From Xenopus tropicalis (taxonomy: Eukaryota; Chordata; Amphibia; Anura; Pipidae), in NCBI RefSeq assembly GCF_000004195.4, contig NC_030677.2:175820019-175884018 (forward strand): a stretch of 64,000 bases of DNA, read 5' to 3'. Below, piece after piece: positions 11,904 through 24,597 of the stretch (its first letter is position 1; the number at the start of each line of letters is the position of its first letter). The position numbers and the translations under genes were made by a program. Under the pieces are notes generated by a model. It searched no databases. It worked only from the letters and a program-made list of their open reading frames with translations, and was not told the DNA's origin.

Positions 11904-12443
11904 TTTAAAATGGAACTCCACCCAAACCAAACTTTTTGAAAATTAAACATAATATAAAGCAACTTTGCAATATACATTTATTACAAATTTGCAGCCTTTT
12001 CATGATTTTTTAATGTAATAATATTTTCTGCTGATCTGGCTGACTACTTTGAGACTCGAAAAAATTGTAACATTAGTCGACTGTCCTCAGCCTTGCCATC
12101 AGCCTGCAAACTCCAAATTCCCTGCACACATGATATCAATATGGAATGTAACATTGTAGTGCAATGCATTGTGGGTTATGTAGTTCCCACATGCTTTCTG
12201 TAAGCTGCGGAGAAGTTGTTACAATATGTAACATCAATGTTTTAGTCCCTCCTCCCCCACAGGATTTCAAATGATGCAGAAAGAGAAGAACTGTTTTGCA
12301 GGTGGATTTTAGCATATAAAAATGGTATTTATTCCTACTTTTTGAAGGAACAGATTACAATTATAGATATAGTAAGGGTTTCTGTGTTGTGTGGGGGTGT
12401 TAAACAAATTTTGTTATGGAAGCTGCAGTTCCCTTTCAATTAA
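11904..12443. mobile_element. T2-like (TTAA) MITE, copy 1 of a local pair
   Basis: It starts TTAAAATGGAACTCCACCC and ends near GCAGTTCCCTTTCAATTAA, a worn version of the TTAAAGGGGAAC inverted terminus. The interior is collinear with 12985-13543: TTTCATGATTTTTTAATGTA, GATCTGGCTGACTACTTTGA and TTTTAGTCCCTCCTCCCC. TTAA targets and TTAAAGG ends are typical of Kolobok/T2-type elements in Xenopus. Confidence 0.7.
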
Positions 12444-12984
12444 TTAACAAGGTATGCAATATATATGCATGATGCTACATAAAGTAGTTTTAAAAAGGCT
12501 TAAAATGTAATCATGTATAAAATAACATGCAGGCTATGCTATCATAATGTAAAACATAATGTAAGATGTTAACAATGTCTTTATCAAAAAAGAGAAGTGG
12601 TAAGATTAGATTTTAATTTGTTAGACAAGCAGGTTTCTTATGCAGAGAAGAGACTGGGACACAAAACATGAACACATTGCTTTTTTTCTTCACAAGGCAA
12701 CCCACAGCTGAGCATTGTCTTCCTGACTAACGCATGGCCTCTCCCAGACTATGGATCATCACAAGTTTAGCCCCTGTTACTCACAGTTCACCATTAGTAC
12801 TCAGCGTCTCTATCAGCCAAGCCACACAGCTTGATTCCAAATCATCTTCACTGATATTAATTTTCCAAACATGGCCTTTCTCCAGAGCGACTCTTCTCTG
12901 TGACAGGTGCTCTTTCTTTCTCAGTCTCAGGGAAAATGAGTCCTTTCATCAATAGGCATCCTTCTGCAGCCCGTATCACGAACC

Positions 12985-13543
12985 TTAAAGGGGAACTTCA
13001 CCCAAACACAACTTGAGATTTTTTAAACAAAATATAATTTCATGCAACTTTTCAATATACTGTACATCATTGAAAAATATGCAGTCTTTTTCATGATTTT
13101 TAATGTAATAATATGGTGGAACAGTTACCTAAGCCTGGCCTGATCTGGCTGACTACTTTGAGTTTTAAAAAAAAATGCAATAGAATTCGACTGTCCTGAG
13201 CCTGTATCCTCCAAATTCCACAGTTCCCTGTACATGTCATGACATCAATTAGGAAATGAATATCACAGTGGATTATGTAGTTCATGCATGCTGTCTGTAA
13301 ATTGTGGAGAAATTGTTACAATTTGTAACATCAGTATTTTAGTCCCTCCTCCCCTGCCAGGATTTTAAATGATGCAGAAAGAGAACTGTTTTGCAGCTGG
13401 ATTTCAGCATGTAAAAATGGTATTTATTTATACTTTTTGAAGGAATTACGAATTAAGAGATTACAGTGATAGGTATATTAGGGGTTTCTGTGTTGTGTGG
13501 GGCTCTAACCAATTCTGGTTTAGAAGCCGGAGTTCCCCTTTAA
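12985..13543. mobile_element. T2-like (TTAA) MITE, copy 2 of a local pair
   Basis: The termini TTAAAGGGGAACTTCACCC and GAGTTCCCCTTTAA are inverted repeats including TTAA on both sides. It shares its interior with the element at 11904, in the same orientation, 1.08 kb away. It contains no gene. Confidence 0.8.
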
Positions 13544-14014
13544 AGGTTCACTTCCCTGTACTTTTGTAGGATGGACAGGTGTGGTTTTTCAAGCACACTG
13601 TTACAGTATTTACAGCGTTACAAAAGTAGAGCTTGTTGCACACAATGGTTTATATTGTTGTCTTTACACGCACATTAACCCCATGTAATGTTGTAATGTC
13701 AGACTAATGCCAAAAAATAACACCATTATTTTACACCACCTCAGGCCTGGTCCAATCCATAAAAAAACATGACAAAAGTCATTCAGGACACAGAAATTCC
13801 CAGAAATTCTGGGAAGGTGTAAAAAGCAGAGGTAAATGGCACATGGCTTTTTCACAGTATGTGAGAATTAATAGTTGGCAGTACATTGCATTTGATAAAA
13901 CTTTTTATTGTCTTGTGTATATTAAGGTATATATGGTACATTCTGGACTTAACATTTATGGACTTGTACCCCTCAAGTGATCATGTAAGAAAGAAGGAGA
14001 AAGGATACAAAGGG

Positions 14015-14157
14015 GGTTATGTAATAAAAGGCACTATGTTTGCCCATAGTAACCAATCAGCAGAAAGCACTTATTGGTGTCTTGTTTAAAAGCAAATGTC
14101 CTATTGGCTGCTATGGGTTACTGCTCCTGGGCAAACTCTATGCCTTTTATTACATCT
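14015..14157. mobile_element. Hairpin MITE
   Basis: The left arm TATGTAATAAAAGGCACTAT continues GTTTGCCCATAGTAACCAAT; the right arm pairs with it (rc AGATGTAATAAAAGGCATAG, then GTTTGCCCAGGAG). At about 143 bp with no coding content, it is palindromic over most of its length. Confidence 0.75.
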
Positions 14158-15011
14158 GTAGGGAAAACGTTTAATAAAGTCCAAGCCTGTGAAAGACTAT
14201 GCGCCTTTCAGACAAATCCGGTAAGCAGACATTTGGTATAAATTATAATTATGAATATATATGAGATAAGCTTTCTTAATGCAGAGTGGTAATTTGTTTT
14301 GGTATATTTAGGAATCCTAGCATCAGTTTTATCTTGCTTGCATTTTAATTAGAGTTAAGGATATCCATTTTGTAACACATTGTAAATTATCAATTAACTT
14401 CAGCTCATCAGCTGTATGATTCAATTTGTCTTAACTGTGTTTTTATACTTCATTAACTTGCCTTATTTTTTATTACTGAATTAAATGGCTTGAGACATGG
14501 CACATATTTTCTGTACCCTGAGAACAAAAACAAATAGCTTATTCCTTTTTTACTGCAGTTTAAACTACATAACAGATGCATGGCATGGTCACTGCTAGGA
14601 CGGGATGTACACACAATTCATGGCACGTCCCAACCCACTTGAGGGCATAGCTAGAGAGATATATGTCCTGGTAAAGACACAATCACAGCATACAGGCAGA
14701 CACCATTTTATGAGCACTGTTGTGAAAAAAACCTTTTTATGTGCTAGAATGGGGCACCTCATGCCCATGCCCAGGAGTTACAGTTATAGGCGGTAAGGAG
14801 AGAGGGGGATGTGAGGAGTGCAGTAACATCTAGGAAGCACAGAATAGGAAAGTGAAAGTAATTGCCTGCCCCACCTCTATGCCTACAACATAAAGGCTGG
14901 GCAGGCAATACAGTATGTGATTAACAGCTGAGGTATTTAAAATAATTTATATAAGGTATGAATGTTTTAATGAAAAAATAATTTGGGTTTTATATTTAAT
15001 TTGGAAAGGAC

Positions 15012-15465
15012 TTATAGGGCCTGTTATCCAAAATGCTTGGGACCTGGAGTTACATAGTTACATAGTTTCATAGGTTCAACCCTTCCAAGTAAACCCAGCA
15101 CACACAATCTATACACTCACATACATAAACTATATATATATATACAAACATTAATACTGACTGTAGATATTAGTATTACAATATCCTTGGATACTATGCT
15201 TGTTCAAGAACTGTATAACGGATCTTTTCGTAATTTGGACCTCCATGTTTTAAGTCTGCTAAAAAAAACATTTGAACATTAAATAAACCCAATATTATTG
15301 TTTTGCCTCCAATATGGATTAATTATATCTTTGTTGGGATCAAGTTCAAGGTACTGTTTTATTATTACAGAGAAATAATTTTGAATTATTTGCTTAAAAT
15401 TGAGTCTATGGGTGATGGTCTTCCAGTAATTTAGCACTTTCTGAATAATGGGTTTCCAGACTGTA
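15012..15465. mobile_element. Degenerate TA-type MITE split by another repeat
   Basis: Family words appear at the left (ATAGGGCCTGTTATCC, GCTTGGGACC) and the right (CGTAATTTGGACCTCCATG, TTGGGATCAAGTTCAAGGTA, GAATAATGGGTTTCCAGA). Between about 15050 and 15210 lies unrelated sequence with AGTTACATAGTTACATAG and GGTTCAACCCTTCCAAGTAA, words of another common frog repeat. It is therefore an old copy with a nested insertion, ending about 170 bp before the exon at 15638. Confidence 0.6.
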
Positions 15466-15637
15466 AAATTTAAAATTCTTTTCAAAAAGCTGAGTAACAA
15501 TGTTATTTTTTTGCATTTTAGTTATTTATAGGCATAAAAAAGTGTTGCCCCCTTAATCATTCAGTTTCCTTCATATGGCCTAACTAAATTACTGCTGGCA
15601 AACATGCCTCATATTAATTTCATTTAATTCTTCCCAG

Positions 15638-15931
15638 GTGCAACCTAGCTCCCGTGGTTGAGTTTGCTGCCCATGTTGGAACCAAATCTGACTTTATAAC
15701 GATGAACCCATCGGTTGTACAGAGGGCATTTGGAGGTTTTCGCAATGAAAGTGACAGAGAGAAATTTGTCCATAGACTTTCCATGCTCAATGACAGCGTC
15801 CTATGGATCCCTGCTTTCATGGTCAAAGGCGGAGAGAAGCACGTTGAATGGGTTAATGCATTAATCCTCAAAAATCAGCTGAAAGTGAGAACAGCGTATC
15901 CATCACTGAGACTGATTCATGCTGTCAGAGG
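15638..15931 (+). CDS. st8sia4: st8sia4 coding exon (probably exon 4): end of sialylmotif L and first half of the PSTD
   Basis: The exon begins with one base that completes the Arg168 codon, reads 97 codons (family residues 169-265), and ends with two bases of a Gly codon. The acceptor ends at 15637 (TTCCCAG) and the donor is GTAAGT at 15932. It opens with [19 protein letters not shown], the end of sialylmotif L, which forms the CMP-sialic acid donor site. N-glycosylation sequons NES and NDS match the family sites N204 and N219. The C-terminal stretch [18 protein letters not shown] is most of the basic polysialyltransferase domain (PSTD), which is specific to ST8SIA2 and ST8SIA4 and is required for polymer formation. 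This supports a true polysialyltransferase over mono- or oligo-sialylating ST8SIA paralogs. Against the mammalian protein as I know it, the exon is nearly unchanged. Confidence 0.96.
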
Positions 15932-17158
15932 GTAAGTACCTAAAAATCACATATCTGTCTCAGGGGCAACTGATTTTATAAGTAAAATTTGATCTAATAA
16001 TGATTTGTAGCAGTGTTTCAGACTGGATAAGGCATTTAGCCGGCTTCTATACATTATGCTGTTTGCTCATTTTATGACCTTAGTTCATGTCTGCAGTTAA
16101 TGTGTTTTATATTGATATATATATATATCGTGAGAAAATGCAGTGGAATTGAAGGTTAATATAATACGGCGCTTCAGTGTTATAACCTTTTATTTTCTAC
16201 ATATGTTTTCCGAAAAGATGGTACAAAAGGGAAACCTTTAGGTTATATTTTATCAAAGACCGACCATTTACACTTGGTAGTTTGTCACAGTGTGAGATAT
16301 TAAAGAGCAGAGCGATAAAACATTATGACAGCTGGAAATAAAATGGAAGCTCTTTGAGAAACCACAATTTTCCTGATCAGAGTGCTCTGTGACACCTTGT
16401 TTCCGCCGTCTGAAGTCTTCATGCACAAAGCTCTCTTCTTTTCATGGTCTTTGAAAATATTTCCATGGTATATTAACAGTTAATTCAGAATAATTAGTGC
16501 TAACAAATGGCATGAAAGCAATAAGTTCCACAAGATAAAAAATGAAGCCTTCATGCGCTACCTGTGGGAAATGCGATATTTAATAGCATCTAAGCTTATC
16601 TATGCAGCTATTGCTTGTGTAAGCCTATAGATAAATGCGGGTGCTGTGTGCTCAAGAACTCTATGCTTACCATACAAATACATAAATATGTGACACTTCA
16701 TCTCTGGGATAGGCCCTTGCCGAGTTGCTAAACTATAACTCTCAGTTGAACAACTCATTTGGGCACCAGCAGTTCTTAAAACAAGCGATAACAGAAATGT
16801 AGAACAATCTGTACACTTGAGTGCTTACAGGATTACTAATCCTTCTACTTTCCTTGTTGGAGCATCAGGCTGCCCACTAGCTACCCAGATCCTGACTTAA
16901 CTCTCACTCCTAGAGTGAGCTCTTACAGAGATATCCTCACACTAACTTCATCTACTGAGCCTACCTTTACCCAGGCTCTGTATACCATCCACCTCCTCCA
17001 ACAGGTGGAATCCAAACAGGCTACACGTTTGTTTCACCTTTTAAACAATTACATCTTATGGGCAGTTACTGAACTGTCAGGAAAGTACTTTAACCCAGGA
17101 TAGGGAAACATTTCACACAGGTTATCCATAAACAGTTCCAAATCCTTCTCAGTTAAGG

Positions 17159-17325
17159 ACTGGGCATCAAACTAGAGAATGAGGCTCAGTGTTGATAAAT
17201 GCTAGGTTATGCACTTTGATTGAGTAATACACGTATTGGGAGTCCCAATACGTGTATAACTCAATCAAAGTGCATAACCTAGCATTTATCAACACTGAGC
17301 CTCATTCTCTAGTTTGATGCCCAGT
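17159..17325. repeat. Near-perfect palindrome with 83-bp arms and a 1-bp centre
   Basis: Arm 17159-17241 and arm 17243-17325 are reverse complements, with a single mismatch that I can find (GAGTAATAC against GAGTTATAC). The centre is ATTGGGA-G-TCCCAAT. It has no family copies elsewhere in the window, no MITE-type ends and no target duplication that I can see. It is either a recently formed inverted duplication or a snap-back artefact of cloning or assembly. Confidence 0.9.
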
Positions 17326-19782
17326 TTTCCAATTTAGAAAAATTGCTCTGCAAAGTGGCAGCATCCTGCATGGAACTGATCTGTATCATCAAAAACAGAG
17401 GCAGTATTTACAATGCCCACCTCAAGGTCAATTTTAAACAAATTAAAAGCAAAGGACCAAGGACAGAGCCAGGCAGTACTCTACTAACAACACTGACCCA
17501 ATTAGAAAATGTTCCATTTACCACCACTCTTTGTAATCTATCCTTCAGCCAGTTCTCTGTCCAAGTACAAATATTATGTTCAGCCAAGAATTCTTAATTT
17601 AATCAGTAAATTCAGTTTACTATTAACCTTCACCTGTCTGCTCTTCCCCAGCAAGTGTTGGTTCCTGCATAATTCTATTCAACTGCAGACTGGTAGGTTA
17701 GTAGTAATTTACATTTTGTGTCTTCCCTGCTGTTGAAGCACTATTTCTCTTCCGTGGAGTTTCTTAGTCTAATTTGTCTAAATCTGCTGTAGCATTTTCA
17801 GCTTTATTTGCTGTTGCTCTGTGTTCAAAGAGAGCTGTTTACTATAAGGTTTAAGAGAGCCATACACCATTGCTACTTGCTAGTTTCGCTTTGTCAAAAA
17901 ATTTACAACATTTCGGAATGTTTCGGTGAAAAATGTGTGAAACACACCTTTTTTTATGCAACTGCAGCTTTTTTTGACGTGAATGTGAATTTTCCACAGC
18001 GAACTTTTGCACCTGTTTCGCGAAAAAATTATCTGATGATGGAATGCAGAATTTCGCTACGAATCCATGGCTGGCGAAAAAATTTGCCAATACTACTTGC
18101 CTACTGGTTTATCATCATCTAGCTACCTGCCTCTGTCTGTTTGTCTATATCTGTTTATCTGGTGTAATTATCTTACAGCAGACCCCATTACCATTGGAGG
18201 GTCTGGGGTAGAGGGGGCCCAGATGGCTGACAGGCCTGCTGTATACTTCAAGGTCCCTGCTGACACTTGCCAGTAGGTAAGTGAGCACTGGGCACTGGTA
18301 GGGGTAGGAGGTGAGGCTGGGGGCTTAATCCACTCCCGTCCATCCGTGTAGGGGCCTGAAAGATTGTTTCACAAGTGGGCCAGATCCTCACACATATGCA
18401 TTTACTGCTATCATCATATTAACTGCTATGGAATGTCTGCCTGAAATTAGTTGCCTCATATATTCCCATAGCAATAATGACATATAGTGAGATAGAGTAG
18501 GAGTCAATATAGTTTTGGGGTTAGTATTGTGCCTTTTGTTTATATCATTTGCAGACGTGACCTTTGATATTGTCTACAGGTCACAAAACTGGATCTTCCC
18601 CTGCTGCTAGTGATTTCATATTAAGCAAACGCAAAGAACACAGACTAGTGCTGGACTCGCTGATGCTCCCATGCCTGCTGTTCATAGATTTGTATCTGGC
18701 TTTTGAGAAGGAAACATTAGGGGCCATGTTGCTGTCGCTGGAAGGCTAGAAGCAGAGCCAGAAGGCTGTTTAATAGTAATATCTTTTAATATTTATGTAG
18801 TGCACGACAAGCCTTGAATGTAACTGACAGATTGTTTTTCCTTTCCTTTCAAACTAATGCTTTGAAGTGGTTGCCTTAATCACAACAATTATTTTTTTTT
18901 ACATATGGTAAAATAATAGAAACTGCCAACTGTCTAATTAATCAATAGCTCTAATTCTCCTGCTCATAATTGTAGGAATTGAAAGAAGTGTTTCTGTGGC
19001 CATTTACTGTTTTACTACTTTGCTTCTCTGCAGTAGCGGCATCAGATGGTGATTGCTCGTGACATAGCTTCACAATACATTAGCATGCTAATACGCCTTG
19101 CATAGAGCAAGCCTCCATCTCGGTGTCACAGGAGAGACGGCACCACTTTAAAGAAATACTGACATCAGTAAATGAAAAATCTTTGTTCCTCTTCAGACAG
19201 AAGCAGATCAAGGGATTAAGCTGACACTGGGGGCCCCTAAACAGCACTTCACCAAACAACTACAATCAGAGCCGCAAAGCGACTTCTGTGGATGAACTAT
19301 CCATCCCTGCACTTGCTTGTTAAGCAACATCCCCATTAGGAACACGCCTAAATTTACTAAGGACTAAAATTTCAGAAGCTTGAACTGTAGGATCTGATTG
19401 CCTTTGAAGTTATTGTAACCCCCCCCCCACATCTTTTAATATATTGCGACACATAAAATAAATTTTCTATTCAGTAATAGATAAATACATTGCTGATGAT
19501 GGGAACTTGATTTAAAAACTGATGGTAAAGTAACATAATATGCTATCACGGAAAAGTTTTTAATGAAATGGCTCATTTATGAAGCATTTACTCTTCCTAA
19601 AATGATATTTTTTATCATATAGTGCTCACCAAACAAAAGATGACGAATTCCATTATTTTCTATAGGATGTCACCAAGGACACCACAGGGTTTTAATAACC
19701 AGCACACTGCAATGAAATGCTAAATTATCATGTACATAAACCTGCATTATCATTGCATAAAACAGCCCAAGCTTAGTCATAA

Positions 19783-20197
19783 GGGCAGGTTTACTAATCC
19801 ACGAATCCGAATCCCGAAAGGGAAAAAATCGTATTGGAAACGAAAATTTTGCAACTTTTTCGTCGCCTTTGTGATTTTTCGTATTTGTCGCGACTTTTTC
19901 TTATTTGTCGTGACTTTTTCGTTGCCGTCAAGACTTTATCGTATTTTGTGCAACTTTTTTGTCGCCGTCGCAATTTTCTCGTATTGAGCGATATTAAATG
20001 GCGGAAATACCAATCTGATTTTTCTGCGATGAAAAAGTCGCAGAATATATACGAAAAAGTCGCGACGGCGGCGAAAAAATAGCGGGACATACGAAAAAGT
20101 CGCGCCGACGACGAAAAAGTCGCACAAAAAAACCGATCCTTGCAAAAAAACACATTTGGACGCCTTCAGACTGTTCGTGGATTAGTAAATCTGCCCC
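19783..20197. mobile_element. Hairpin MITE of the TTTACTAATCCACGAATCCGA family
   Basis: The ends GGGCAGGTTTACTAATCCAC and rc GGGGCAGATTTACTAATCCA pair. The interior is a mass of CGAAAAAGTCGC and GCGACTTTTTCG words in both orientations, giving several incidental open frames on both strands. Related elements lie at 40235, 50365, 53148 and, more distantly, 35105. Confidence 0.8.
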
Positions 20198-21017
20198 ATA
20201 GTGTGGCCACAGTCATAAATGTGCATTAGTTTTTATTTTCATCAACAATATTCTATTTATGGACATGGAGATAACTTACTGACACTGCTGCAGTCAAATT
20301 TAGGTGAATGGGTTTCGGTTTAAAAAAAAAGCAGTGATTACAAAGTTTAACATCTTTAACCAGTTTTGGGTGCACTTATTTTATAGTGTATATCAATAAA
20401 GCTGTCTGTGAGCAAATAATAAGTACCCCCAGAATGTTATCTTGCCATTAAGTGAGCTCAGATTACCCAGTGAACTCTATGGCAGCTGTAGGCCATTCTC
20501 TCTGCTAAGACCTCTCTTTTTCAGAAACACACAATTGGACAAACCCAAAATAGGGTGCAGAGGTTAAATGAAAACAAGTAAATTCAAAGGAACTATTTAA
20601 GCAAAAGGATATATAAAAGCAAAAGGAAAAAGTTATTCTCTTGTTTGATCAAGTTGAAGTTAAAGTCTATGTACTGATATACAAATCTCCTTTTCACTTT
20701 ATTGAATATTACAGGGGTGGTTTTCTCACTGGGCCGATCCTGTGCCTGCCAGTGCTTACACATACAGTACAGGCAGTAGATCAACTTTGCCTCCCTGTAC
20801 ACCAGTGGAGATAAAGACATGTGTGCCATAAGTCTTAGCATACTTTGTCGCTTTTGCAAAGATCAAATAGATAGATGCAAAAGCAGCTTTTGTGTATATT
20901 GCCAGAATTTTCTAATCTATACGAAATGAAAAGTTCTTGCCAAATCCTATAAATATAAGTTCTGATTTGTGGTTACATTAACCTAAACGTGTGCCTCATG
21001 TTTCCTTCTGGTAAAAG

Positions 21018-21019
21018 TA

Positions 21020-21053
<34 letters not shown>

Positions 21054-21393
21054 ATGTATGTTAGTATATAGATAGGCCTGTATGGGTCTATATATATATA
21101 TGTTTTCAGTTTTCTATTGATTTATCTCTGGTATTCTGTCTCTGGCGACGTTTGATGACGTCATCTCTACTTTTTCCCGACACTTTGTGCTTTTTAGACA
21201 CTGTGTTTGTTGTATTCACCACTTTGAAAAAGGCTAGAGTGCTAGCCGAAACGTTAGTCTCCTCTTAAATAAAATAATTTGTTTGTATAAGTCCTGTGAG
21301 TGCTGACCCTCTCTCAAGCACCTTCAACATTATTTGGACCTGCACCCAGGCAACAGCAACTTATCTATACGTGAGTGCCGGCATTTACTTGGA

Positions 21394-21436
<43 letters not shown>

Positions 21437-21440
21437 ACTG
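21018..21440. repeat. Dispersed repeat between two (TA)n tracts
   Basis: (TA)n tracts at 21021-21050 and 21399-21430 flank sequence with GACGTTTGATGACGTCATC and GCTAGCCGAAACGTTAGTCT. The flanking arrays and the GAAACGTT motif suggest a mobile repeat, but I cannot name the family. Confidence 0.45.
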
Positions 21441-22169
21441 GGGTTCATTTGCAGGGGCTGAAATTTGATAGACTTTGGTCTTTTTTCAACCCAACTAACT
21501 ATGTAACAAATGTTGCAGAATAGATCAAAGAGTGACCCAAAAAAGGAAGTGGTAATTTACAAACACAGCAGGTGGGGTTAAAAAAATGGTGATTATCTTC
21601 CCTAATTGCACTTTGCACATTGCACTTGTGATCATAAATGAGCTTTATACATTTTCCAGTGTGGGCAGTTAGGTCTTCAAGGAGACCAAAAGGCTGCTTT
21701 TACAATATGTTAAGATGAGCTCCATTTGGAATGTTCTGTAATTTACTGTATCTTTATTTTTTCACTCATTGAGTTTCCCTATTTCCCTAGCAGAGTTACA
21801 CTAGCATAATCTTCTATAGATTAGTGGGCTCATCATATTTCTTAAATGTGTTTCCATCACAAGTAAGTAGGGCATAGTTCAAGGTTTTAATTACCTTTCA
21901 TTAAATAAAGTGGTTTGCTTTGGATGGTGGAATGCATTTTCAGCCTGGCAGTACATCCAAAAGTGTAATGAATTGGGTCACGGAGATATTTTAGCAAAGC
22001 CCAGCAGAATACATTTTCTAATTAACATTCTTATTTAAAGAGGAATGGTTGGTTTGGGTATTTTTGCACTGAAAAAATGCACTGCAACTGAAACAGACTT
22101 ATTTCACTCAGTTTAATAACTTAAGAGCGTGACAATTGTAGGGTTAAGAGGTGGCAATTCAGAACTAAA

Positions 22170-22312
22170 GCCCACACTGTGTGTGTATGTTGTTTGTGTG
22201 TGTGCATGCTGCTTGTGTGTGTGCGTGTGTGTTGTTTGTGTGTGTGCGTGTGCATGCTGCTTGTGTGTGTGTGTTGTTTGTGTGTGTGCTGTTTGTGTGT
22301 GTGTGCCTGTCT
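22170..22312. repeat. TG-rich microsatellite
   Basis: The tract is an interrupted (TG)n with recurring GCTGCTTGTGTGTG and GTTGTTTGTGTGTG blocks. Open frames rich in Thr/His or Cys/Val across it are repeat artefacts. Confidence 0.9.
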
Positions 22313-24171
22313 GTAATGCTGGAGAATAGAAAGTAGAATACCACATGTGGTCATGGTTATGAACAAGAGATTTACTAGCATATCTCATATACTGTAGCTT
22401 CAAAGAGTTCTGCAAAGCCTTCATATGCAACACATCAACAAGTAAAAAAAAAGTGCAAAAACAAAACATGTAGATGTTCCACTCATATAGCAAACATGTA
22501 AAACAACTTATCACAACAATAGATCTATTTAGTTAAGATGTACAGACACCTGTATGGTTAAATCAAAGCTTAAATCACTTACCTGATACCCCTTCCCTGG
22601 CCCTGGGTACTTCTCAGCAAGGACCACAAAGCAAATGTCTTTCTGTTTTTTCCTTTTTATGTGGGTGTGCATGCACATCAGAGTGAAAAGCAGAAATTTA
22701 AGCACAAAGTCGTCTTTTTCACTTTACTGCATGCACGCCGGCCAGGTGGCATTGAAGAATCAGAAGAAGAAGATCACACCATGGTGCTTGCTCAGAAGTA
22801 CCTTGGGCCCATTCAGTTTTATTCTAACAGGAGCCCCAGCCCGGGCCAAATCACTGCCAAATGTTAGCCACCCCCAGTGATTTAACCTTTCCTTCTGTTT
22901 TAATGAACGTCCCTGGTTTAGCCAACATCTTTAAAGGAACAAAATGATCCACCTCCTCCGGATTCAAAGAGGGAGCATGTATGTGCAAGGGATTACAAGG
23001 TGCCAAATGCTGCATCAGCTGTGATGTAATTAAACTAATTCATGTTTTGTACAGGCCTAAATGGTTCATTTATGCTTAATCAAATACAACATTTTTATAG
23101 CGCTTTGTTTGCCTGAATTTGGCCCAAAATAAAAGGTATACATTTTTGAATGGAAGTTTACTCCATGTGTGTCCTTACAGGCGAATGCCATGCCTGTCAC
23201 TGCACATAGAACAGGAGGCAGAAGACAGCAGATCAGCCTTTCTTCGCCTGAAAACAAAGTGAGCCACTAACTAAGATTCTTTGTTAGCTCTTGTCTTACA
23301 GTTCACTGATTTATGGCCTTTAAATCCAATGTTGTTTTAAACAAGAGAAACTTAGCAGCTGATTTACCAAGGATCAAACTGGAAAATCCCAGGTCCCAAG
23401 CATTCAGAATAGTAGATTAAATATATATAATAATATGGTGACTCCAAATGAATAGGAGAAGTTTAACCGAACACAAACTATAGTTACTTTCCAACTTTTG
23501 ATAAAGCATTCTTGCCAATCAGATTCTGAGATTATATTTCTGTTATAAAGAATAGCTGGAGTCTGATTTACAAAACATGATGTGACTGCCTTGTTTTTGA
23601 AGGTATCAAAACAAACCACAGAACAAACCACAGAACTTAGAACACGTAGCAAACATGATGATTACACTTTTAAGAAATGGCAACCTTTCTAACAGTATCA
23701 CATATATTAACCTTTTATATGTTCATGCTGTAGATCACAGAATCTATGGAACCGACACAGAAGTACCAGGGTGTCTGAGCCATAGGTTCTTTTCTTTCAA
23801 TGAGGGAATGAGTCAACATGGAAAAAGGTTATATAAAAAGTGTCTAAAGTGCTGAAAAAAAACATAATCTAATATTGCTGAAGGTAGAGAGACAACAAAA
23901 CTGAGAAATTAAAATGCATTATCAGTGACATGAAGCCGCTAAACAATTATTTAGCTTTTTCCTGTGAAATAAATAGATCAGGAGCTGCCTCTGCACTGTA
24001 CTACATCATTCACATTGGTTATCTGTTTATTACAAAACATGCACACCCTTAGGCAACAATTATATTTCTCTGGCTTTGCTTTGTATCAAATATACAGAAG
24101 TGAGAAACAGAAGTTCAATTATTTCATATACCAGATTCATTAATGTGATATACCATGCTGAAAGGAGTCTC

Positions 24172-24597
24172 TTAAAGGAACAGTAACACCAAAAAATGAA
24201 AGTGTTTTAAAGTAATTAAAATATAATGTACAGTTGCCCTGCGCTGGTAAAACTGGTAAGTTTGCAACAGAAACGCTACTATAGTTTATATAAATGAGCT
24301 GCTATGTCAACACGGGGGCAGCCATTGAAGCTGGGAAAAAGGAGAAAAGGCACAGGCACATAGCAGATAACAGATTAGCTTTGTAGAATATAATGGGGTT
24401 TTATCTGTTACCTGCTAAGTAACCTGTGCCTTTTCTTCTGTAAATGGCTGCCCCCGTGGCTACACAGAAGCTTTATTATATAAGCTATAGTAGTCTTTCT
24501 AAGGAAAACACACCAGTTGTACCAGTACAGGGCAGCATTACATTATATAGTAATTACTTTTATACACTTTCATTTTTTGGTGTTACTGTTCCTTTAA
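24172..24597. mobile_element. T2-like MITE with TTAAAGGAACAGTAACACC ends
   Basis: The left end TTAAAGGAACAGTAACACC and the right end GGTGTTACTGTTCCTTTAA are perfect inverted repeats including TTAA. The interior shares TGGCTGCCCC, ACCTGTGCCTTTTCTTC, CACACCAGTTGTACCAG and GCAGGGCA-type words with elements at 45157 and 45833. It contains no gene. Confidence 0.9.

Larger units (their letters stand above)
9088..15637 (+). other. st8sia4 intron between the exons at 8830 and 15638
   Basis: It is bounded by the GTAAAC donor at 9088 and the TTCCCAG acceptor ending at 15637, and interrupts an Arg codon after its second base. It contains a gag-like remnant (10150-10544), TA-type MITEs (11479, 15012), two T2-like elements (11904, 12985) and a hairpin MITE (14015). 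I see nothing identifiable at 9090-10150, 10740-11470, 12450-12980, 13550-14010 and 14160-15010. Confidence 0.85.

Noticed and set aside
17343..17597. Frame with the text NVPFTTTLCNLSFSQFS, which looks familiar
   Set aside because: I associate it with a dispersed vertebrate repeat that often gets predicted as protein. No splice sites or conserved family support a gene, and I cannot name the repeat.
22113..22514. 133-residue Thr/His-rich frame
   Set aside because: It translates a TG microsatellite; there is no promoter, domain or splice context.
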